From contig DATMGE010000045.1 in assembly GCA_035555795.1 (NCBI GenBank), positions 20,008 to 84,007 on the forward strand: DNA of 64,000 nt. The letters run 5' to 3'. The stretch is from RCIO01 sp035555795. GTDB lineage: Bacteria; Pseudomonadota; Alphaproteobacteria; Rhizobiales; Rhizobiaceae. The notes under the pieces are model-generated. The model ran no database searches and had not been told where the DNA came from. It saw only the letters and a list, made by a program, of their open reading frames with translations. Positions 1 to 7,453 of the stretch are shown here, piece after piece (position 1 is the first letter of the stretch; every line of letters begins with the position of its first letter). A program made the translations under genes and the position numbers.

Positions 1-1
1 C

Positions 2-577
2 CTGCCGGACATCTTCTCCGCCGGCGCCGACCTGATGACGCCGCCCGGCGAATTCTGGCACGCCTTGCCGGAATTCGGCTTCCACACCGACAAGCCGATC
101 ATCGCAGCCGTGAACGGCAAGGCCATCGGCGTCGCTTTCGTCCTCGTTTCCATGTGCGATTTCATCGTCATGTCGGAAGAGGCCAGTCTGATCTATCCAG
201 AGGCGAAGATCGGCGTCGCCAAGGGGGCCGTGTCGATGCTCGTCAAGCGCATGCCGCTTCACGTCGCCAATGAGGTGATAATGCTGGGCGATCCGCTGCC
301 GGCGAGGCGCGCCTATGATGTCGGCTTCGTCAACCGCATCGCGGCCGAGGGCCAGCATCTTGCCGAAGCCGAGCGCATCGCGTCGACGCTGCGCGCCAAT
401 TCGCCGCTGGTCATCGAGATGCTGAAGCGCATGTCGCTGGATGCGTTGGGCGACACGCCGATCCAGTCATTCGCGCGGCTCAGTTCCGCGATCGGCAAGG
501 TCGGCAACAGCCAGGACGCTGCCGACGCGCTGGCGGCGTTCCGCAGCAAGACGAAGCCCGTATTCCACCGCCGCTGA
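2..577 (+). CDS. Enoyl-CoA hydratase/isomerase family protein, 5' end cut by window edge
   Basis: A crotonase-fold acyl-CoA enzyme of fatty-acid or branched-acid catabolism. The frame is open from base 2 and the first residues spell the family oxyanion-hole motif FSAGADL, so the first ATG (position 35) lies after that motif and cannot be the true start; the N-terminus is outside the window. A second substrate-binding segment NGKAIGVAF and the family element YPEAKIGV follow. The usual glycine-rich GGG stretch is replaced by VAF, so the exact reaction (hydratase, isomerase or hydrolase) cannot be assigned. 191 residues are visible. The next gene, an acyl-CoA synthetase, starts 43 bases downstream, which suggests a shared acyl-CoA pathway. 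Confidence 0.85.
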   Translation: MPDIFSAGADLMTPPGEFWHALPEFGFHTDKPIIAAVNGKAIGVAFVLVSMCDFIVMSEEASLIYPEAKIGVAKGAVSMLVKRMPLHVANEVIMLGDPLPARRAYDVGFVNRIAAEGQHLAEAERIASTLRANSPLVIEMLKRMSLDALGDTPIQSFARLSSAIGKVGNSQDAADALAAFRSKTKPVFHRR

Positions 578-620
578 ACGCATCGCGCCCCGGCAGATCA
601 TCCGAAAGGAACCCGATACG

Positions 621-2723
621 ATGCCCTTGAGAAGCGAGTTCATGCCTGTCGCGAACATCATCCGCCCGCGCTCCGTCGCGGTGATCGGCGCGACCGAGGA
701 CTACGTCAAATTCGGCGGACGTTTTACCCACCATCTGGTCGAACTAGGCTTCAAGGGCCGCTTCATCCCGGTCAATCCGCGCCGCGCCGAGGTGCTTGGC
801 CACAAGGCATTCCCCAGCATCCTCGAACTGGACGAGATGCCCGACCTGGCGCTGGTCGCCGTCCCGTCCGGCATGCTGCTGCAGACCGTCGACGAATGCG
901 GCCGCGCCGGCGTCGGCGCCTGTATCGTCGTCACCGCCCAGCTTTCGGAATTCAGCGAGGAAGGTGCAGCCCTTGAGCGCGAGATCGTCGCGCTGGCGCG
1001 CTCATATAACATGCGCCTCGTCGGCCCCAACTGCATGGGCCTGATCGTGCCGCCGCATGGCATGGGCCTCACCTCGTCGCAGACGCTGCGCTATGCCGGC
1101 AAGCTGAACAGCGGCTCGGTAGCGCTCGTCAGCCAGAGCGGCGCGCTGATGGGCTCGCTCTTCGCCGTCGCCAACGATCACGGCGTCGGCCTGTCGGGCA
1201 TGGTGACGGTCGGTAACCAGGCCGACATGGAAATGTGCGACTTCCTCGAAGCCTTCATCGAGGACGATATCACGCGCGTCGTCTGCCTCTATGTCGAGGG
1301 CGTGAAGTCGCCGGAACGCTTCCGCAAGCTTGCACGAGAGGCGCGGTCACGGGGCAAGACGATCCTCGCGGTGAAGGCCGGCGCGACGGAAGCCGGCACC
1401 GCCATGGCGCGCTCGCATACGGGCAGCATCGCCGGTTCCTACACCGCCTTCGAGACCGCCTGCCGCGAGAACAGCGTCGTCATCCTGGACGATGCGGAGG
1501 CCATGATCCTGTGCGCCAACATTATCGCCCAGAACCCGCCCATGGGTGCCGGCGCGACCGGCATCGTCGTCTCGTCGGGCGGCGGCGGCGCGGTGCTGAT
1601 CGACCGGCTCACCGACAAGGGCGTTCCGCTCGCCAGCTGGTCGGACGCCACCCATCAGCGGCTCGACGAGGACTATGGCAGCGGCCACCGCAACAATCCG
1701 ATCGATCTGGGTGCCCACAAGGGCAAGCTCGATATCAGCGTTTTCCGCCGCGCGATCGAGGGCGTCTATGAGGACCCCGGCGTCTCGGCCCTGTTCTACA
1801 TGATGACGCCGCAGCCGCTGATGCCCGAAACGATCGACATCATCCTCGACCTGCACAAGCGCGGCGACAAGCCGGTGGTGCTCTGCCTCAACACGTCGCG
1901 CTTCGGCGAGGACGTGCGCCAGAAGGTGCTCGAGGCGAAAATGCCCTTCGTGTCGCGCAATGACGATGCCGCGCGCGCTCTCAAGGCGATGTTCCAGGCG
2001 CGCGACTTCGCAGCAACCGGCCCCAAGCCTGCGCCCCAGCGTCCCGCCGGCACCGGTGGAGCGAAAGCGGGACGGGCGGGCCTGCTGACTGAGCCGGAGG
2101 TCAAGGCGATGCTCGCCGCCTATGGCGTGGCGCAGCCTGCCGCGCGCGCCGCGCGCACGCTGGACGACGCGCTCGCCGCCGCGAAGGCCATCGGCTACCC
2201 GGTCGTGCTCAAGGGCGTGGCCAAGGGCGTGGTGCACAAGAGCGATCTCGGCCTGGTCAAGGTCGGGCTTGCGGACGAGGCGGCACTGCGCGCCGCCTTC
2301 GCCGAGGTCGCGGAAGTCTTCGCGCGTGAAAAGCTCGGTTCACCGCTGTTCGACGTGCAGCAGATGGTGCAGGGCGGCGTGGAGCTGATCGTCGGCGTGC
2401 AGAACGATGCATCCTTCGGTCCGCAGCTCATGGTCGGCTTCGGCGGCATCTTCGTCGAGATACTCAAGGATGTCGCCTTCGCCTCCGCGCCGGTCTCGCC
2501 GGCAGAGGCACAATCCATGCTGCGCCGGCTGAAGATGTGGCCGCTTCTTGAAGGCGTGCGTGGCCGCCCCGGCATGGATATCGCCGCCGCATGCGACGCG
2601 ATCGCGTGCATTTCCTGGCTTGCCGCCGATCTTGGCGATAGGCTCGTCGACATCGAGGTCAATCCGCTCAAGGTCACGCCGGACGGCGCATGGGCGGTGG
2701 ACGGACGCGCCACGCTGTCCTGA
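621..2723 (+). CDS. Acetate/acyl-CoA ligase, NDP-forming (acetyl-CoA synthetase family)
   Basis: A 700-residue single-chain NDP-forming acyl-CoA synthetase that interconverts an acyl-CoA and the free acid with ADP/ATP. The order is a CoA-binding Rossmann domain (residues about 10-135, starting RSVAVIGAT), two succinyl-CoA-ligase-like domains (about 160-460) and a C-terminal ATP-grasp domain (about 485-700). SHTGSIAG carries the histidine (H266) that is phosphorylated in this family. The frame extends upstream to 441 inside the preceding gene, but the ATG at 621 has a Shine-Dalgarno sequence (gaaagga, 604-610) and begins exactly at the domain edge. It probably forms an operon with the upstream crotonase and possibly the rhodanese 21 bases downstream. 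The substrate is unknown. Confidence 0.9.
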   Translation: MPLRSEFMPVANIIRPRSVAVIGATEDYVKFGGRFTHHLVELGFKGRFIPVNPRRAEVLGHKAFPSILELDEMPDLALVAVPSGMLLQTVDECGRAGVGACIVVTAQLSEFSEEGAALEREIVALARSYNMRLVGPNCMGLIVPPHGMGLTSSQTLRYAGKLNSGSVALVSQSGALMGSLFAVANDHGVGLSGMVTVGNQADMEMCDFLEAFIEDDITRVVCLYVEGVKSPERFRKLAREARSRGKTILAVKAGATEAGTAMARSHTGSIAGSYTAFETACRENSVVILDDAEAMILCANIIAQNPPMGAGATGIVVSSGGGGAVLIDRLTDKGVPLASWSDATHQRLDEDYGSGHRNNPIDLGAHKGKLDISVFRRAIEGVYEDPGVSALFYMMTPQPLMPETIDIILDLHKRGDKPVVLCLNTSRFGEDVRQKVLEAKMPFVSRNDDAARALKAMFQARDFAATGPKPAPQRPAGTGGAKAGRAGLLTEPEVKAMLAAYGVAQPAARAARTLDDALAAAKAIGYPVVLKGVAKGVVHKSDLGLVKVGLADEAALRAAFAEVAEVFAREKLGSPLFDVQQMVQGGVELIVGVQNDASFGPQLMVGFGGIFVEILKDVAFASAPVSPAEAQSMLRRLKMWPLLEGVRGRPGMDIAAACDAIACISWLAADLGDRLVDIEVNPLKVTPDGAWAVDGRATLS

Positions 2724-2744
2724 AGCAGAGACAGGAGAAGTCGG

Positions 2745-3137
2745 ATGAGAAAAGGCTATCGCGCATTGCTGGACGAAGCCAACGCCATGGTCGAGGCGGT
2801 GCCCGTCGACAAGGCGAAGGAATTGCACGGCGCTTCGGACGTGGTCTTCGTCGACCTGCGCGATCCGCGCGAGATCGAGCGGGAGGGCCGGATTCCGTCC
2901 GCCTTCCACTGCCCACGCGGCATGCTCGAATTCTGGATCGATCCCGAAAGCCCCTATCACAAGCCGATCTTCGCCGAACCGAAACGTTTCGTCTTCTATT
3001 GCGCCAGCGGCTGGCGCTCGGCTCTGTCGGCGCGTACGGCGATGGAAATGGGCTTGGAGAACGTATCGCATCTGGCCGGCGGCTTCACCGAATGGCGAAA
3101 GGCCGGCGGCGATGTCGAGATGAAGGCGAAGAAATAG
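2745..3137 (+). CDS. Rhodanese-like sulfurtransferase, single domain
   Basis: A 130-residue single-domain rhodanese. The active-site loop is CASGWRS with the catalytic cysteine at C86; VFVDLRDPREIEREGRIP is the conserved front half of the fold and HLAGGFTEW the conserved end. It should carry sulfane sulfur as a cysteine persulfide. A Shine-Dalgarno caggag precedes the ATG. It lies between the acyl-CoA synthetase and the operator of the persulfide dioxygenase operon. Functionally it fits the second (persulfide chemistry), but it sits upstream of that operator and is probably transcribed with the genes before it. No signal peptide, so cytoplasmic. Confidence 0.88.
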   Translation: MRKGYRALLDEANAMVEAVPVDKAKELHGASDVVFVDLRDPREIEREGRIPSAFHCPRGMLEFWIDPESPYHKPIFAEPKRFVFYCASGWRSALSARTAMEMGLENVSHLAGGFTEWRKAGGDVEMKAKK

Positions 3138-3185
3138 GCTTCCGGCCGGCCAGGAGACTGCACGCCCTCTCATCATGAATTTCAG

Positions 3186-3217
3186 AATATCGATTGCAAT
3201 TTATTGCAATCGATATT
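3186..3217. promoter_or_regulatory. Perfect palindromic BigR-type operator
   Basis: A perfect inverted repeat: left arm aatatcgattgcaat (3186-3200), a 2-base spacer tt, and the exact reverse complement attgcaatcgatatt (3203-3217). It lies 35 bases before the blh start. The core ATTGCAAT repeats are what is known for the redox-switched ArsR-family repressor BigR, whose gene is the second gene of this operon. Binding by the local repressor is inferred from position and family. The rest of 3138-3252 holds only the leader and the ribosome-binding site ggagg of blh. Confidence 0.8.
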
Positions 3218-3252
3218 AGCCATGCTCATCGGCCAGTGCGGGAGGAATTCAC

Positions 3253-4134
3253 ATGAACATGCAGGCGCCCCTCGTGAAGGGCTTCTTCGACAGGCGCACC
3301 TCCTCGATCCAGTATGTCGTGACCGATCCGGCGACGCGCAAATGCGCCATCGTCGATCCGGTCCTCGATTTCGACGAGAAGTCGGGTGCGACCGCCACGC
3401 GCAGCGCCGACGAGATTCTCGCCTACATCGCCGCCGAGGGGCTGGCGGTGGAATGGATCCTCGACACCCATCCCCATGCCGACCATTTCTCGGCCGCCTC
3501 CTATCTGCGGGAGAAGACGGGCGCCCCGACTGCCATCGGCGAGAAGGTCACCGAGGTTCAGAAGCTCTGGAAGGGCTTCTACAACTGGCCCGACTTCCCG
3601 GCCGACGGCTCGCAATGGGACAAGCTCTTCGCCGAGGGTGAAACCTTCGCCATCGGCACGCTGCCGGCCCGCGTGCTCTTCTCCCCCGGCCATACGCTGG
3701 CCTCCATCACCTATGTGATCGGCGACGCCGCCTTCGTGCACGATACGCTGTTCATGCCGGATTCCGGCACCGCCCGCGCCGACTTTCCCGGCGGCAGCGC
3801 CTCGCGCCTGTGGGATTCCATCCAGCAGATCCTCGCTCTGCCCGACGAGACGCGCATCTTCGTCGGGCACGACTACCAGCCGGGCGGCCGCGCGCCCCTG
3901 TGGGAGTCCACCGTGGCCGAGCAGAAGGCCGGCAACGCGCATATGTCGACCTGCAGGACGCGCGAGGAATATATCGCCGTGCGCGAGGCCCGCGACCGGA
4001 CGCTGGCCATGCCCAAGCTGATCCTCCATGCCTTGCAGATCAACATCAATGGCGGCCGGCTGCCGGAGCCTGAGAGCGACGGCAGGCGCTATCTCAAGCT
4101 GCCGCTCGACCTCTTTCCCGATGCGCCGTGGTGA
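3253..4134 (+). CDS. blh: Persulfide dioxygenase-like metallo-beta-lactamase-fold hydrolase (Blh)
   Basis: A 293-residue MBL-fold protein of the ETHE1/Blh type, which oxidises glutathione persulfide to sulfite. The metal motif is HPHADH at residues 73-78, followed by SPGHT, the HDTLFMPD segment and VGHDYQPGG, in the usual order for the persulfide dioxygenase subfamily. The ATG follows a ggagg ribosome-binding site and the palindromic operator. The stop is 4 bases before the bigR ATG. The partners downstream (BigR, two YeeE/YedE proteins, SulP) support a role in sulfide/persulfide detoxification. No fused rhodanese domain is present; a separate rhodanese gene lies just upstream. Confidence 0.9.
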   Translation: MNMQAPLVKGFFDRRTSSIQYVVTDPATRKCAIVDPVLDFDEKSGATATRSADEILAYIAAEGLAVEWILDTHPHADHFSAASYLREKTGAPTAIGEKVTEVQKLWKGFYNWPDFPADGSQWDKLFAEGETFAIGTLPARVLFSPGHTLASITYVIGDAAFVHDTLFMPDSGTARADFPGGSASRLWDSIQQILALPDETRIFVGHDYQPGGRAPLWESTVAEQKAGNAHMSTCRTREEYIAVREARDRTLAMPKLILHALQININGGRLPEPESDGRRYLKLPLDLFPDAPW

Positions 4135-4138
4135 GTCC

Positions 4139-4468
4139 ATGGTGCGCGATCTCGCTCCCGAGACTGCGGAAATGGTTGCCAGGGCCGCGGAGGCGGCGGA
4201 GTTCCTGAAGAAGTTCGCCCATCCCTCGCGCCTGATGGTTCTGTGCGCACTGGCGGAGGGCGAGCGCTCGGTGCGCGACCTCGAGGAGGTCCTGGGCATC
4301 CGCCAGCCCGGACTTTCGCAGCAGCTCGCAGAGTTGCGGGAGGCCGGCCTGATCGCCGGGCGCAAGGAATCGAAGCACATGATCTACCAGCTCGCTGACG
4401 AGCGCGTATCGGCGCTCATCGAGAAGATGCACGCCCTGTTCTGCGCGCCGGAGTCCCGAAATGACTGA
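4139..4468 (+). CDS. bigR: ArsR-family redox-sensing repressor, BigR-like
   Basis: A 109-residue winged-helix ArsR-family regulator. HPSRLMVLCAL opens the fold and VLGIRQPGLSQQLAELREAGLI is the recognition helix region. Cysteines at C36 and C102 match the two positions that form the persulfide-induced disulfide/tetrasulfide switch in BigR/SqrR-type sensors; no metal-binding ELCVCDL motif is present. The frame runs upstream to 4028 inside blh, but the ATG at 4139, 4 bases after the blh stop, gives the normal length. It very probably represses its own operon by binding the palindrome at 3186-3217. It overlaps the next gene by 8 bases. Confidence 0.9.
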   Translation: MVRDLAPETAEMVARAAEAAEFLKKFAHPSRLMVLCALAEGERSVRDLEEVLGIRQPGLSQQLAELREAGLIAGRKESKHMIYQLADERVSALIEKMHALFCAPESRND

Positions 4469-4889
4469 GTTCACACCGCTCGCCTCCCTTCTCGGCGGCA
4501 TGATGATCGGCCTTTCGGCCGTGCTGCTCATGCTCTGGGAAGGCCGCATCGCCGGCATATCAGGCATAGCCGGCCGTCTGCTGCCGCCCTGGCGCGACGG
4601 CGCGTTCCTGTCGCGGCTGGGCTTTGTCGCCGGGCTCGCCGCAGCACCCTTCGTCGTGATGGCGTTCACCGGGCAACCTGTCGCGCAGACCGTGTCCGGC
4701 AATGTGCCGCTGATGCTCGCCGCCGGGCTCATCGTCGGCTTCGGTTCCGTGTGGGGCAATGGCTGCACCTCCGGCCACGGCGTCTGCGGGCTGGCGCGGC
4801 TGTCCGCACGTTCGCTTGTCGCCACCCTCGTCTTCATGGGCGTCGCCATCGCCACCGTCTTCGTGACGCGCCATCTGATCGGAGCATGA
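4461..4889 (+). CDS. YeeE/YedE family membrane protein, first of a pair (PmpA-like)
   Basis: A 142-residue membrane protein with about four transmembrane helices, half the size of the fused YeeE/YedE thiosulfate channel. The conserved motif GNGCTSGHGVCGLARLS carries the two cysteines expected to pass sulfur between thiosulfate or persulfide substrates. It overlaps bigR by 8 bases and is followed 3 bases later by its partner. Half-size pairs like this are known beside BigR and Blh in other proteobacteria, where they are proposed to move thiosulfate or related sulfur compounds. The direction of transport here is unknown. Confidence 0.87.
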   Translation: MTEFTPLASLLGGMMIGLSAVLLMLWEGRIAGISGIAGRLLPPWRDGAFLSRLGFVAGLAAAPFVVMAFTGQPVAQTVSGNVPLMLAAGLIVGFGSVWGNGCTSGHGVCGLARLSARSLVATLVFMGVAIATVFVTRHLIGA

Positions 4890-4892
4890 GAA

Positions 4893-5324
4893 ATGTCCTT
4901 TCTGGTCAATCTCGCGATCGGCCTGCTCTTCGGCATCGGCCTTATCGTGTCCGGCATGTCCGACCCGGCCAAAGTGCTCAATTTCCTCGACCTCTTCGGC
5001 ACATGGGATCCGTCGCTCGCCTTCGTGATGGGCGGCGCCGTGCTGGTCGCCTTCGTCGGCTACCGCCTCGTCCTGTCGCGGGACAGGCCGATCGTCGGCA
5101 GCGGCTTCCATCTGCCGACGAAGCGCGACATCAATGCGCGCGTAACGGTCGGGCCGGCGATATTCGGTCTCGGTTGGGGCCTGTCGGGCTTCTGTCCCGG
5201 CCCCGCGCTCACCGCCATTGGCCTTGCGACGCCAGGCGCGCTGGCCTTCGTGCCCGCAATGTTCGCCGGCATGTGGCTGGCCAGGCTGATGGCGGAAGGC
5301 AGGCCGAAAGCCGCCAGGGCATAG
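4893..5324 (+). CDS. YeeE/YedE family membrane protein, second of a pair (PmpB-like)
   Basis: The second 143-residue half of a split YeeE/YedE channel, with about four membrane helices. The start MSFLVNLAIGLLFGIGLIVSGM and the cysteine motif GLSGFCPGPAL are typical. The single conserved cysteine here would complete the set with the two in its neighbour. A start 3 bases after the first half points to a strictly co-translated pair. Confidence 0.87.
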   Translation: MSFLVNLAIGLLFGIGLIVSGMSDPAKVLNFLDLFGTWDPSLAFVMGGAVLVAFVGYRLVLSRDRPIVGSGFHLPTKRDINARVTVGPAIFGLGWGLSGFCPGPALTAIGLATPGALAFVPAMFAGMWLARLMAEGRPKAARA

Positions 5325-5352
5325 GGCTTTACGTCAGAAGGTGCGCGGCCCG

Positions 5353-7110
5353 ATGGACAGGTTCTCCCGCTACATGCCGATCCTCCACTGGGGACGGCAC
5401 TATGGCCGCGAAACACTCGCCAGCGACCTGATCGCCGCGACGATCGTCACCATCATGCTGATCCCGCAATCGCTGGCCTATGCGATGCTGGCCGGCCTGC
5501 CGCCGGAGGTCGGCCTCTATGCCTCGATCCTGCCGCTGGCCGTCTATGCGCTCTTCGGCACCAGCCGGACGCTGGCGGTGGGGCCGGTCGCCGTCGTTTC
5601 GCTGCTGACGGCCGCGACCGTCGGCGAGATCGCCGCGCAGGGCACGCCGGCCTATCTGGCGGCAGCGGCGATGCTGGCCATGACCTCGGGCCTGATGCTC
5701 CTCGTCATGGGCATTTTCCGCCTCGGCTTCATCGCCAATTTCCTCAGCCATCCGGTCATGTCCGGCTTCATCAGCGCTGCGGGCATCCTCATCGCCGCCG
5801 GGCAGGTGAAATATCTGCTCGGCGTGAAGGCATCGGGCCAGACCCTGCCCGAGATCCTGCAGGGCCTCGCCGCCGGCATCGGCGGCACCAATATGCCGAC
5901 GCTCGTGATCGGCGTCGCGGTCGTCGCCTTCCTTTATTTCGCCCGGCTGCGGCTGAAGCCGATTCTTGCCGGGCTGGGCCTGCGCAACCGCATGGCCGAC
6001 ATCATCGCCCGCACCGGTCCCGTGGTTGCGGTCGCCGCCACTATCGCCGCCGCGCTTGCGCTCGATCTCGGCAGCACGGGCGTGGCGCTGGTGGGCGAGA
6101 TACCGCAAGGCCTGCCCGTTCCCGCACTACCCGTTCTCGACCTTGAACTGGTCCGCCAGCTTGCGGGGCCGGCATTGCTGGTCAGCCTGATCGGCTTCGT
6201 CGAATCGGTATCTGTCGCGCAGACGCTCGCCGCGCGGCGGCGCCAGCGCATAAGGCCCGACCAGGAACTAATCGGCCTCGGCGCGGCCAATATCGCAGCC
6301 GCCGTTTCGGGCGGCTATCCCGTCACCGGCGGCCTGGCCCGTTCCGTGGTCAATTTCGATGCCGGCGCGGAGACGCAGGCTGCCGGCCTCTTCACCGCCA
6401 TCGGCATCGCGCTCGCCACGCTTTTCCTGACGCCGCTGCTGGCGAGTCTGCCGCAGGCAACTTTGGCCGCGACCATCATCGTCGCCGTCCTCTCGCTGGT
6501 CGATATCGCGGCGATCCGCCGGGTCTGGACCTATTCGCGGCTCGATTTCTCGGCCATGGCGGCGACCATCCTCGGCACATTGCTGGTGGGCGTCGAGGCC
6601 GGCATCGTCATCGGCGTCGCCCTGTCTTTGCTGCTGCATCTCCATCGCACGTCGCGCCCGCATATGGCGATCGTCGGCCAGGTGCCGGGCACCGAGCATT
6701 TCCGCAATGTCGCGCGCCATGCCGTCATTACCTCGCCGGACATCCTGTCGCTGCGCGTCGACGAGAGCCTCTATTTCGCCAATAGCCGCTATCTGGAGGA
6801 CCGCATCGCCACGCTGGTGGCCGAACGGCCGCAGCTGCGCCATGTCGTGCTGATGTGCTCGGCGGTCAACGCGATCGACGCCTCGGCGCTGGAGAGCCTG
6901 GAGGAGATCAATCACCGCCTGAAGGATTCGGGCATCACGCTCCATCTGTCCGAAGTGAAGGGCCCGGTGATGGACGGCCTCAAGCGGTCGCACTTCCTAG
7001 ACGACCTCACCGGCACGGTCTTTCTCAGCCAGTTCGAGGCGATCGCGACGCTCGGCGAGCCCGATGCGGCGGCCGGCGCGATCTTTCGGCAACGCAGATC
7101 GTCGCAGTGA
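5353..7110 (+). CDS. SulP family anion transporter with STAS domain
   Basis: A 585-residue SulP/SLC26 transporter. The signature region LPPEVGLYASILPLAVYALF and GTSRTLAVGPVA is near residues 45-80, followed by about ten more membrane helices and a C-terminal STAS domain (about 440-550). SulP proteins move sulfate, bicarbonate or carboxylates. Sulfite from persulfide oxidation becomes sulfate, so an oxyanion role fits the operon, where other species often carry a TauE-type sulfite exporter; this is inference. A GTG at 5341 is also possible, but the ATG at 5353 has agaagg about 11 bases before it and is preferred. The gene starts 28 bases after the YeeE/YedE pair. Confidence 0.88.
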   Translation: MDRFSRYMPILHWGRHYGRETLASDLIAATIVTIMLIPQSLAYAMLAGLPPEVGLYASILPLAVYALFGTSRTLAVGPVAVVSLLTAATVGEIAAQGTPAYLAAAAMLAMTSGLMLLVMGIFRLGFIANFLSHPVMSGFISAAGILIAAGQVKYLLGVKASGQTLPEILQGLAAGIGGTNMPTLVIGVAVVAFLYFARLRLKPILAGLGLRNRMADIIARTGPVVAVAATIAAALALDLGSTGVALVGEIPQGLPVPALPVLDLELVRQLAGPALLVSLIGFVESVSVAQTLAARRRQRIRPDQELIGLGAANIAAAVSGGYPVTGGLARSVVNFDAGAETQAAGLFTAIGIALATLFLTPLLASLPQATLAATIIVAVLSLVDIAAIRRVWTYSRLDFSAMAATILGTLLVGVEAGIVIGVALSLLLHLHRTSRPHMAIVGQVPGTEHFRNVARHAVITSPDILSLRVDESLYFANSRYLEDRIATLVAERPQLRHVVLMCSAVNAIDASALESLEEINHRLKDSGITLHLSEVKGPVMDGLKRSHFLDDLTGTVFLSQFEAIATLGEPDAAAGAIFRQRRSSQ

Positions 7111-7453
7111 CCGCTTTATGCGATTATTTCGCATATTTGCTCTTGCGCCGCGCGGCGCCTCACTGACATTTTATACTACGTTCGTGTTAGTTGTTGCGCA
7201 TCCGGCACGTGTGAACGGCAGGTCGTCTCACGCAAGGCGAGTATGAGCGTTCGGCTGTTCCGTCCGGCGGCAGCCTGAACCGCTTATCCTGCGCGGCTCG
7301 CACCACGCGAAAATTGATTTGCCCGTCGTGGCGATCGGAACCTGCGCGGCAAGATTGCCACGCTCGCACGCCGATCTCTTGCGGCGAGACGATGAGGAGA
7401 GATACTGCTTTGAGGGGATGCAGGGACGACGCCGGGCATGAAGGACGCCGCGC
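7111..7453. other. Intergenic region, 343 bases: end of sulfide operon and leader of mrp operon
   Basis: No credible gene is present. Just after the SulP stop a hairpin with arms tatgcga (7117-7123) and tcgcata (7129-7135) is followed by TTT and could terminate the sulfide operon. A second palindrome gcgccgcgcggcgc lies at 7145-7158. A possible -10 element tatact is at 7172-7177, without a clear -35. If it is used, the mrp mRNA would have a leader of roughly 270 bases. I see no known riboswitch motif in it. Confidence 0.45.
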
